Source: Isoetes taiwanensis
Taxonomy: Eukaryota > Streptophyta > Lycopodiopsida > Isoetales > Isoetaceae
Direction of reading: 5' to 3'
Length of the DNA stretch: 64,000 nucleotides
NCBI GenBank assembly: GCA_021234155.1
Contig: JAJEKV010000005.1
Location: 26,692,620-26,756,619, forward strand
The notes under the pieces are model-generated. The model was not told where the DNA came from, searched no databases, and saw only the letters and a program-made list of their open reading frames with translations. The position numbers and the translations under genes were made by a program. The number at the start of each line of letters is the position of its first letter. Position 1 is the first letter of the stretch. Positions 34,355 through 42,893 of this stretch are shown here, piece by piece.

Positions 34355-35198
34355 GCTTGCTGACGAGCCGCCCTGCAAGGCTCTCGCCAAGTCTTCCACT
34401 CTGCGGTCCGATGTGAGGGCCGCGGTCACCGCCAATCTCGCCTGCCGTCGATGAGGTATGGCGAAGTCGAAGAGGTCAAGTGCCATTGCTCTCTTGACTA
34501 GGGCGGACATAGTCGACATTTCGCGCTATTCGAGCATGCTGCCGAAGCACGAGAATGCAATAAGCATGAACACTCCTTCTTCACCGGGGGCTGAACTTGC
34601 GATTAATCGACCGCTATTCTCCCCATCCAGCGGCCCGAGGCATGTAGTACCTCGGCGACACTGTGGATTGTGTGTTCTGGCGGCTTCTCGCTTGTTTGGC
34701 CTCGGCTCTATGCGCCGGCGTACTCAATCAAACCTCTATCTCAGTCAGATCCCGGTAGTCTTCAATTGTGGAGTCGACTTGCCTGAGGTCGATTCTTGCT
34801 CCTCTTGTCGGGGGTGGTGTCGAGGGACTCGGCATCAGGATGCTGGTGGCCTTGCCTCTGATCCCCATCCGTTCTGAATGGCGAGGAACTCTTCTTGGAT
34901 GGCGGTCTCCGGTCTCCATAACACATCTTATCTTTCTTGTAGGCTGGATATCAGAAGTCGACTCCCCAGTGTAGGTGTCGGCTTCTCGCACTTGAAGCGG
35001 AAAGTTCGAGACTCCCCGGACGATGAAGTCGTCCAAGTCGAGGACTACCCGTAGTTGGTGGAAGCAGTTCATCCAATCCGGACTCCCCTCCACCTGCATT
35101 GGGGAGGTTACGGATGTCGGCGAGGGAGTAGATACTCCTCTCCGATATATGATAGGGGCTAGGCTTGTGATGCCTAGCCCAAGTGGGGAGCAACTCAC
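34328..35198 (-). other. Unassigned frames upstream of Gypsy-A gag
   Basis: Minus-strand frames: one reads WMNCFHQLRVVLDLDDFIVR and VREADTYTGESTSDIQPT (35100-34950), another reads ALDLFDFAIPHRRQARLAVT and SDRRVEDLARALQGG (34490-34350). Both look protein-like but are separated by stops in all frames. A splice-acceptor-like TTTCCCCAATGCAG-type site lies at about 35090. I do not recognise a family. They may be broken parts of the same extra gene as the frame at 35199-35854. Confidence 0.3.
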
Positions 35199-35854
35199 GA
35201 TGATGCAACCTCTGCCTTTCGAGGGTTGACCAGCTCTTCTTCTGCTTGTCGCCGTTCCTCCTCTGAGTCTAGCTCGGTGTACTCTTCGTCGTCCGACTCT
35301 TCTTCTTCTTCTCTTCCTTCTTGCTCTTGCTGGTACTGCAAAAGCATCTGCTCTTCGGCTTGGACTGCTATGGGGTCCACCTCCATCGGAGGGATAGAGG
35401 TTGCCCCCATTAGGTTTTCGACACGGTGGGATAGGAAAATAGCTAGGGCGGCGGTGTAGGAGAAATACTTGGTCCTGTTGGCTGTCAGGACCATGTAGTC
35501 TGGCAGCCTCTGCGCCTTGTTGGTTAAGTACTTGGCGATGTTCGGGACATCACCCAAGGCTGTTTGAAGGGATGGGCGGGGAACAAAATATCCTATGCAA
35601 GGGGGAACCTGAACGAGGGAGGATCCTACCCTAGCTTGGAACTCTGCTAAGACTTGTCTATATGCTGGGGTTGCATTCAGCGTGGCTTGGATATCAATTT
35701 CTCTCCCAAAGACTCGGAAGATGTCATTGACATCCGCCTCGGCAGCATGGGCACTGGCGCTGTACCATCGCCTGAAGTCAGCAGTGGCCATTGACCTAGC
35801 GAAGAAGGGAGTATCAAACAGATGCAGAAGCGCCTCAGGGAGCTGGAAGATCGC
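35199..35854 (-). pseudogene. Unknown extra gene of Gypsy-A, possible internal exon
   Basis: About 218 codons open on the minus strand, beginning AIFQLPEALLHLFDTPFFAR and continuing MATADFRRWYSASAHAAEAD, VNDIFRVFGREIDIQATLNA, KYLTNKAQRLPDYMVLTANR. The C-terminal tail is acidic (EGREEEEESDDEEYTELDSE). The open part is bounded by CTGCTTAG|GCG upstream and TCATC|GTGAGT downstream, both good splice sites. It could be an exon, or an intact ORF starting at the internal Met (35791) and stopping at TGA 35195-35197. It lies in sense between the H3-like gene and gag. No family recognised. Confidence 0.5.
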
Positions 35855-36104
35855 CTAAGCAGTGGAGAGCAAACTTGCAGGGTGCTAATTGAGAAATGGG
35901 GGACCTATTTATAGAAAAGGGGAAAACCCTAATTTTTGGATAACCTAGAATTTGCTGGGACTGGGTGATTCTGACCTATTAAGAGGTGCAACTGAGAGTT
36001 TGAAGACTAGCTTTAGGGTTTGAGCATGCTAAGATGGACTAATGAACATATTGCAACAAATTGGAGATCATTTGGATATGGCATGGTGACAAAAATGCTG
36101 AGAG

Positions 36105-36171
36105 GTCTCACACGTTGCGCCCAGACCGATAATGAAAAGTTCATTTTCTGCCCTGGCGCGACGTGTGAGAC
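36105..36171. repeat. 67-bp palindrome, copy 1
   Basis: Starts GTCTCACACGTTGCGCCCAG and ends CTGGCGCGACGTGTGAGAC. Two 32-base arms pair at about 27 positions around the loop AAG. Identical in the loop variant (AATGAA/TTCATT) to copy 3. Confidence 0.9.
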
Positions 36172-36314
36172 ATGGGCTCTAAATGGGCTAAACTTGATCA
36201 ATTTGGGTAATCTAAGGCTGTAATTCTACTGAACTCGTCGAGTTAGGCAGAATTGACAATAGGGAATAGGAAGAACAATAGGGAATAGGAATAGGGACAA
36301 TTGAACTCGTCGAG

Positions 36315-36452
36315 ATGGCAATAGGGAAAGTGGAAGAACGGGTGCAGGTGGTGGAAGATACAGAGGTGGAAATTCGGAAGAGGATGGAAGAGGTAGAAAA
36401 AGAAAAAGCGGAAATCATACAAAGGTTGGTGATATTAGAAAAGCAACAATAG
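36315..36452 (+). pseudogene. LINE-C ORF1 coiled-coil segment
   Basis: 46 codons, MAIGKVEERVQVVEDTEVEI then RKRMEEVEKEKAEIIQRLVI, a heptad-rich coiled coil ending in TAG at 36450-36452. It corresponds to the coiled coil of LINE-A ORF1. The rest of ORF1 continues in other frames. Confidence 0.6.
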
Positions 36453-36560
36453 ATCTAGATGCGTGGCAGAGTTTTGATAGGATTAAACCGCACATAGTGG
36501 AGTTCAAAGAACAGGAAAGGATTAAAGTTGATATAAGATTGATAGGAGTAGCCGAGAGGC

Positions 36561-36591
36561 CTAACGAAGACACGTTTCGTGTCTTCGTTAG
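36561..36591. repeat. Perfect 31-bp palindrome in LINE-C
   Basis: CTAACGAAGACACG (36561-36574), TTT, CGTGTCTTCGTTAG (36578-36591): a perfect 14-bp stem with a 3-base loop inside the ORF1 region. The frame changes at this place, so the inverted copy may be what broke it. Confidence 0.9.
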
Positions 36592-38498
36592 AGATAATGG
36601 AGAACGTGTTTCAGGAACACAGGAATGTGATAGTGAAAGCAGCACGGGCAGGAGCTTGGAGAGGGAGAGCGAGACATATAAATGTGACTATGAGAGACCT
36701 GGCAGCCAAAGAAAGGATCATCCACGCAGGGTTCAAACTCAGGAATGGACTCAAAGTACAAGAGGCCCTGACACCCATGCAGAGACAGGGGTTACACAGA
36801 GAACTGAGTTGGGCAGGAGTACAAGCAGGGGTAAAGAATGGGAAACTATACCTCAAAAGAGGAAGGGAGAACACATCGCAAGAACCGGCAACGCAGAAGG
36901 ATGGAATGGACCCGCAGGGGCCGAGGGGAGATGGGAATCAAGAAATGGAGGTAGTGAGAGGGCAGGGACAGCTGAAGCAGATGAGGAAAATAACACCATC
37001 CCGAGCAATGCCAAGGAAAACAGCCCCAAAGATTCTAACACAAACACATTTAGGATGGGGAAACGGAAAAGAGGTCGGAAGGGACCTAGACAAGAACATA
37101 AAGCTGACAAGGGAGAGAGTGGGGAGATCAGGGAGCAAGAACGAGAGGGCAGCTAAGGAAAGGACACGTAATAGAGCGGGGGCCGGGGGCGAGAAAAGGA
37201 AGGAAAAAGTAACGATCTGGTACTGGAACTGTACGGGATATCCATGGGATGATGGAGAACGCCTAAACGAAGCAAGAGACAAGGACATCATATGTCTAGT
37301 AGAGACATGGGAACACAGCACAAAGAGGCTACCAGATGAACCAGGCTACACATTGTTCACTTGTTGGAGGGAAAAGAACTACAAAATAGGAAGGGGTAGC
37401 CTTGAGGGGCTAGCCCATTACATTAGAAATAGCGATGACGTAAAAGCATGTATTTTGGAAAATGACATTAATAAAAGATACATGCTTATAAATGTTGTGT
37501 TGATTGATTGCAGAAATCTGTATTTGCTAATAGTATACTATCCGCCCCAATGTGATAAACTGGAGCTATTAAGCATGGGAGAGATCGTCATGAGACATAG
37601 GGATAAGGGAATGTTGATCATAGTGGGGGATATTAATGCGAGGACGGGACAGGAACAATCACATAAAGCAGGGATAGACAACGAGAGTAGACAGTGGACC
37701 CAAACTATAAGAGGGAAGGAATGGCAGCGGGACACGGTAGACGAAGTGGAGATGACAGCAAGAGGAGAAACACTGTTGGAGGTATGTACAGCGACAGATA
37801 CAATTATATGCAATGGTTTAAGAAGATGGGAGGAGTCAGGTCAATTCACAAGCAGCAGCATAGTAGACTATGTGATAGCAAACGAGGAAGCAATAAAGGA
37901 AATCAGAAAGATGGAATTAGGGGAATGGCCGATAGGAAGGAGGGAGGGGCACAGACCTATATTGCTCAAGATAAATGTGACAAGAGGAAGAACAGATGGC
38001 GAGCAAGGAAGAGGTAAGCGGGCCGAGATAACAATTAAATTCAGAGAAAACAGAGTGGGAACGTTCATAAAAAAGGTACAAAAGGAAATAAAAGCAAAGG
38101 AATGGGGAGAGGGAATGAAAGACAGAGGGAATGATATGAACGACATCTTGGAGGAAGCAGCTAGAGTGGCATTCGGGAGAAGAGAAAGAGGAAAGAGGGC
38201 AATAGCATTTCGGAGGTCAACATGGTTTGATGAAGGGTGTATGGAGCAACGAAGGAAAGCCAAACAGGCAAAAGGGACTGAGGCATACCAAGAGGAACGC
38301 AGCAAGTATGTGAAAATTCTGAAAAGAAAGAGAACCCAGGACCTGAAAAACCATCAATGGGGATTGGCCGAAGACCTGAAAAGGAGACCTAAGGTATTCT
38401 GGAACAATATGAAAAGGGGCTCAAAAGCAAAAGCAGGTACACCAAAAGGGGAGGAGGGGAGAAGAACGGAAATAGAAATAGGTGGACAAGATACCTAG
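36579..38498 (+). pseudogene. LINE-C ORF1 C-terminus fused to EEP endonuclease
   Basis: 639-residue open frame. Residues 1-190 match an ORF1 C-terminal part (AAKERIIHAGFKLRNGLKVQ, AGVKNGKLYLKRGRENTSQE). The endonuclease follows in the same frame: VTIWYWNCTGYPWDDGERLN (N), CLVETWEHSTKR (E), LLIVYYPPQ, LIIVGDINARTGQEQ (GD-N), SSIVDYVIANEEA (D) and GHRPILLKIN (H). The EEP-RT linker contains PKVFWNNMKRGSKAKAG. In LINE-A the two parts are separated by one in-frame TAG, so ORF1 and EEP may be one polyprotein in this family. Confidence 0.85.
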
Positions 38499-39590
38499 AA
38501 TCGGTTGTACAAAAGCAGAGTGCACCAATCATGGACCCGAAGGTAGACACAAACCCCTTTCTCCCGGGAAGAAGTGACATGGACCTTTGAATAAAATGGC
38601 AAACAACAAGGCTCCGGATCTATATGGGCTAACAAATGAAAATCTTTGAAGTCGCGTAGGAAACAGAGATAATAGGGATTATAACAAAAGTATTCAATGA
38701 GATAGTACATTTGGGTCTTCCGAAAGATGGCGGTTTAACAAGGTAATCCCGCTCCACAAAGGAGGAGACAAGGAGGAACCGAGCAATTCTGGGGACTATT
38801 ATGGTCAGCTCAATATTCGCGAAATGGTTCGGAAAACACCGGACCAAAAGCGAAAAACGGGGCGAAGCGGGGAAGCTCGAGAGCACAAGGTCAAGCGGGT
38901 TTTTCACCGGGAGTATTCGACTACGAGACCATTTGGTGACTCTAAGGATAATGATAGAGCGCACAAAGGAGAATAACAAGAAGATCATATCTTTGCCGTG
39001 GACTTTAAAAAGGCCTTTGACCAAATTGCCTAGGGATAAACTTCTACTTAGGCTAATAGGGCTAAAAGCACCGGAAGGGCTAGTAGGATCAATCGCAAGG
39101 CTATACCAAAAAGGTGTATGCCAAAACAAAGAGAGGGAGAAGAAGCCATAGAATGTGATCTGAGGAGTTAAACAAAGGCATCCATTATCGCCAACACTAT
39201 TTGGGATATATATAGATGCACTACGAAATTTGTCGGGGAAAGACAAGGGAGGCAAAGTGAGGCACCAATGATAGGGGAAAACAAAAGTCCCAATAATGCT
39301 ATATGCGGATGATTTGGGTATGATGGCGACCAAAGCCAAAGGGATGCAGAATCTTTGGAAATACTAGAGGAATTTTGTGAGGAGACGGGGGCCCGGCAGT
39401 CAACACAGGAAAAACAAAAATAGTGACCTTGGCACAAAAGATAAAACACAAAGCCATTTAGATACAAGGGGGAGGAACTAGAGGAAGCCACGGGATACGT
39501 GTATCTAGGGTACGACACACACATGAGGGGGGGGGAGATGGTCAAAAGGAGCGGATACAGTTTCAAGCGGCAATAGGCAATTACTACATC
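38499..39590 (+). pseudogene. LINE-C reverse transcriptase, heavily frameshifted
   Basis: RT motifs are spread over all three frames: SSGFFTGSIRLRDHLVTLRI (compare GFRMNHSTLDHLVTLRV in LINE-A), GVKQRHPLSPTLFGIYIDAL and IMLYADDLGMMATKAKGMQN (YADD). At least five shifts. Confidence 0.8.
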
Positions 39591-40400
39591 ATGATGAATT
39601 ATTGCAACAACAACAGGATCACCAATTGGGAGATCAAAGCATACCTATTCAGCACGTTAGTAGCATCAACACAATTGTACGGATGCGAGACATGGGGACC
39701 AGGCCTGTCAGAAAAGAAGTGGGAAAAGCAGGAAGGCATACTGAGGCAATGGCACGGACAGGAATTCCAGGTGAAGACAGGTACATCACTGGCAACAATC
39801 TTATATGAAACGGGGGAAAAACCAATGGAAGTGAGAGCCTGGGAAAGAACAATTAGATACCTAATAAAGGACAATAGCTATGGGAAAGAGGACAAACTGT
39901 CGTCACTAGCGATAGATGAATCAGCAAAACAGCACATAACAACGGGCAAGGGATGGTTTAACGAATTGGCCAAATGGACTGACAAGTATGGGGATGCAAC
40001 TAAGTCGATCATACAAGCGTAAGAATGGGACCGAAGAATGGACCGACAGTGGCAATGAGAAACCTGGTCCGGGCGCGGCACACAGGCCCAAGGCAAAGCG
40101 GCTATTGGAAACCTTCAACCCGGGGGACAGATAGGGCATGTCACATACAAAAGCGGCGAAGTTGAGTAAGAGTAAAGTGGGAACGCGGCGATTCAGGATG
40201 GGAAGCCATGACCTCCGAATTGAGAAAGATAGATGGAGGAAAATAGATAGAGCAGAGCGAATATGTCGAGTATGTGACTCAGGAAAAATAGAGGACGAAG
40301 AGCACATGGTAAAGGAATGCCCGTTTACAACGATATAAGGTCCAAATTTGACAAGGTCGGTGGGATCTCCCACTCCCAAAGACGATGGACAAAGAAGAGA
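39591..40400 (+). pseudogene. LINE-C C-terminal domain with zinc knuckle
   Basis: TLVASTQLYGCETWGPGLSE and QEFQVKTGTSLATILYETGE match the LINE-A C-terminal region (GVQVKPIMLYGSPVWGPGLS, CCMMLAETGMLPLEVEALCR). From 40138 the frame carries TRRFRMGSHDLRIEKDRWRK and the knuckle CRVCDSGKIEDEEHMVKEC. Confidence 0.82.
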
Positions 40401-40791
40401 CACTCACGGATATAGCGAAAAGCTATAAAAGAAATGATAATAAGACACCTGGGGGTGCACAAGAGAGAGGGCTAATAATCGAAAAAAGCACGTATGAGGC
40501 TAGGATCGAGTAGCCCAAAAAGTCTGATTCAAAACTGTTTATAACGATGCATTTGTGTATGGCCAAGAAGCCAGCTATAAGCACGATGCGGGTAATATAT
40601 AAAGAACAAGTGAAGCCCGCTAGATGGCTACATAAAACCTATGCGTCTGTTTGCTGGAAGCACCCTATGGGAGCTCGCAGGATGCTACATAAGTCCGGGG
40701 GCCTCACGGCCTGAGGGACGTTAATGTATATTCTATTCTATTCTATTCTATTTGGTCGATTTGGAGCAGTTTTGGGCATTTTTGGGGCATG

Positions 40792-40858
40792 GTCTCACAC
40801 GTTGCGCCCAGCCCGAAAATGAGATTCTCATTTTCTGTCCTGGCGTGACGTGTGAGAC
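40792..40858. repeat. 67-bp palindrome, copy 2
   Basis: Same ends as copy 1, with the inner stem changed to GAAAATGAG/CTCATTTTC. It lies about 145 bases downstream of the H3-like stop. Confidence 0.9.
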
Positions 40859-41002
40859 ATCGTCTCACTTTTGCTCAAAAACTCCAATTTGACCAAAACA
40901 AAAACTAGAATTCAATATCTTAACCTGATTACTCAAGGTTGTACACATTATTTACACAAAAATTCTTTATATTAACAAAAATTTTATTATTTACAAAAAA
41001 GT

Positions 41003-42219
41003 TCAAGGGCGTTCTCCCTTGATGTGTCTGGCCAAATGCATATCCTGTCTCATAAGTGTAACCCTCTTCGCGTGAACTGGCATGCGGTAGTGAATCCTCA
41101 AAATCTTTGCACTATTTTAAGCCTCTGCTGCCTCCTGTAAAGCAAGACATTTCATCGGTCCGCCGCGATGTCCGCGTGTTGTACTCTGGATGACTTCTAA
41201 CCAAGCGTTGAAAGCGGTGCCGGGGGATCAAGAGTCCAGAACCCATTTGGAAGTGCCGGATTTCCTTGAGAGCTCGTTCTCCAACTTCTTCCCGCTGGTC
41301 CGCTTCTTTCACCGGTGCTGCGGGAGGCTTGGGCCCGGTGGTGGCGGCCGGGGGTTTGACCTTTAAATCGGGCGTCCGCCTTCAATTGTTCTCACCCTGT
41401 GCTCCTGGTAGTAAGCGTTGTATGCCTCCCACTTCGCCATGAATGCATTGTGTTCCTTCAGCCTCTTTTGATAGACCTTGACGGGGTCTATCATATACGC
41501 CTCCCGTTGTGGCCGAGGGGCTTTAACCCTATCCCACGTCGGAAAAGGTGGGGGCTTCGGCGCTTGTCCGGACTGCTCTTGCTCAGGTGCCACCTGTTCG
41601 GGTACTTCCTTCTCCACGACCGGGGGTTTTGAAGAGTTTGCCCCCTCAGTGTTGGGGACGTAATCTTCATCCGAGTCGTCGGTTGTGGGCGGGGTCTCAT
41701 TGCCTGATGGTTCGTTGATGGCGATACCCTGCCCTCGCTTACCAACCTTCACAACTCTTCTGGGGCCCGCCTTAATGCCTTTGGCCTTCTTCCTTTTCGG
41801 CTCGCCGGCTGTGGTAGGCTCGTCCTCCCGTCTCTTCGTCCTCCTCTCCCAGCGGCGCTCTTTGGCCTCATACTTGCTGATGAACGCCGCGAGGTCTGCT
41901 TCTTCAGCAGGGCTAAGCCTCGACGGGCCCAAGCCTCGAGTTGCTCCTCGACGGTCGGCTGCCCTATCTGCTCCCGTTCCTCCCTGCTCCTCCTCTCCTC
42001 TTCGGCCATCTCTTCGAGAATCTGCTGCATAACGTCCGGCCGCCCCTCGCCTATGACCTCCGTCTGGTCGCTCCGGTCCGATCCTGCCTCCTCGCTGGAA
42101 GAAGATTCGCCTTGCCGGAAAAGGCATTCTTGGAGTATCCTCTGAATGAGGGCAGGGTCGCTGGCGCTGGGTGATCCGCGTCGGCGGGGCTTCCTAGCAG
42201 TCTGCTTTGTGCGGGCCAT
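41003..42219 (-). pseudogene. Histone H3-like gene carried by Gypsy-A
   Basis: Starts ATG at 42219 in a good context (CAAATATGG) and reads MARTKQTARK, identical to histone H3 through K9, then PRRRGSPSASDP. About 260 residues without similarity follow, rich in E, R, K, P (EEMAEEERRSREEREQ, KRKKAKGIKAGPRR, TTDDSDEDYVPN). H3 similarity resumes: KPPAATTGPKPP (H3 KSAPATGGVKKP), ALKEIRHFQ (ALREIRKYQ, 41247-41273), LLI, RFQRLVR (PFQRLVR), ALQEAAEA (identical, 41120-41143), HAKRVT (identical, about 41054-41077) and LARHIKGER before TGA (LARRIRGERA). Frameshifts at about 41930, 41370, 41195, 41118 and 41077 break it; the first coincides with a repeated TCGAGGCTT 16 bases apart. It lies in sense between primer binding site and gag, so it belongs to the element or was captured by it. 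Confidence 0.85.
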
Positions 42220-42410
42220 ATTTGACGGTTCGCCGATGCGTGCTATGCGCCAGAAGATCGCCTTGGCAAACGAGAGCGAATTTCCTAAGGAGGGGACACG
42301 GAAATGGAGGGGGGGGGGTCTAGATCTATTTATAGGGTCGATTTTAGGTCAAATTCCAAACTACCTTTTTGGGTTGCCTAAAACATCTAAAACACCTAAA
42401 TTTAAGCAAG

Positions 42411-42477
42411 GTCTCACACGTTGCGCCCAGACCGATAATGAAAAGTTCATTTTCTGTCCTGGCGCGACGTGTGAGAC
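42411..42477. repeat. 67-bp palindrome, copy 3
   Basis: Differs from copy 1 at a single base (TGTCC for TGCCC in the second arm). It lies about 190 bases upstream of the H3-like start codon. Confidence 0.9.
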
Positions 42478-42611
42478 ATGGTGGTTCCCGCTATTAAATT
42501 TTATACTTTCTAGCATATAACATATCAATTTTACTATTTCTTAGCTCAAAATTAGAATTATCAAGTTATTTTTCCGTAATTTATGACTTTTTGGTGTGTT
42601 TCAAGCTGAAT

Positions 42612-42678
42612 GTCTCACACGTTGCACCCAGCCCGATAATGAGATTCTCATTATCTGTCCTGGCGCGACGTGTGAGAC
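42612..42678. repeat. 67-bp palindrome, copy 4
   Basis: Inner stem GATAATGAG/CTCATTATC pairs fully. It lies between copy 3 and the primer binding site, in the element leader. Confidence 0.9.
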
Positions 42679-42880
42679 CACCCCTTTTTTTGAAGGTTGG
42701 CTCACCAATTTTGTCTTTTTTTTTTTTTATGTTTTCATTCATTTTAACTGTTACTAGCTTAGCATAAACTAAAAAAATGAGAAAAAAAAAATTTCCCCAT
42801 TTTTCGAGGGTTGAGAATCCTATCAAGTTAGTACTACTGGGAGCATGGTCAGTGCTTTGCTCTTGGTCTCCAAGAACATT

Positions 42881-42892
42881 GACCTGATACCA
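42881..42892 (-). promoter_or_regulatory. Gypsy-A primer binding site
   Basis: On the minus strand TGGTATCAGGTC starts one base after the 5' LTR end. It resembles the tRNA-Met site of the Copia elements but differs at its 3' end (GGTC for GAGC). Confidence 0.85.
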
Positions 42893-42893
42893 C

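Larger units (their letters stand above)
36207..40749 (+). mobile_element. LINE-C, microsatellite-tailed LINE inserted in Gypsy-A
   Basis: A 4.5-kb non-LTR element on the plus strand, opposite to its host. Order: coiled-coil ORF1, RRM-like part, EEP endonuclease, RT, C-terminal zinc knuckle. The 3' end is GGACGTTAATGTA followed by (TTCTA)n at 40731-40750. ATTTGG occurs at 36201-36206 and 40750-40755 and may be the target duplication, so both edges are tentative. A direct repeat of GAACTCGTCGAG (36231 and 36303) lies in the leader. Base composition is strongly purine-rich on the plus strand compared with the surrounding sequence. Confidence 0.88.

Noticed and set aside
34328-34519. Possible histone H2A-like C-terminus in Gypsy-A (IPHRRQARLAV, LARALQGG)
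   Set aside because: The resemblance to H2A IPRHLQLAI...LNKLLSGG is short, needs gaps, and no H2A core is found upstream in any frame.
36497-37156. 219-codon plus-strand frame overlapping LINE-C
   Set aside because: It is a second frame of the purine-rich LINE-C ORF1/EEP region and has no domain; the frame at 36579-38498 carries the recognisable motifs.
40792-40858. Palindrome as a histone 3' stem-loop
   Set aside because: It follows the H3-like gene, but it is 67 bp long, lacks the short conserved histone stem-loop sequence, and three other copies are not downstream of the gene. Plant histone mRNAs are also polyadenylated.
41363-42127. Independent 254-codon gene starting MPFPARRIFF
   Set aside because: Its upstream part is an out-of-frame reading of the H3-like gene; only the part after about 41930 is the true continuation after a frameshift.
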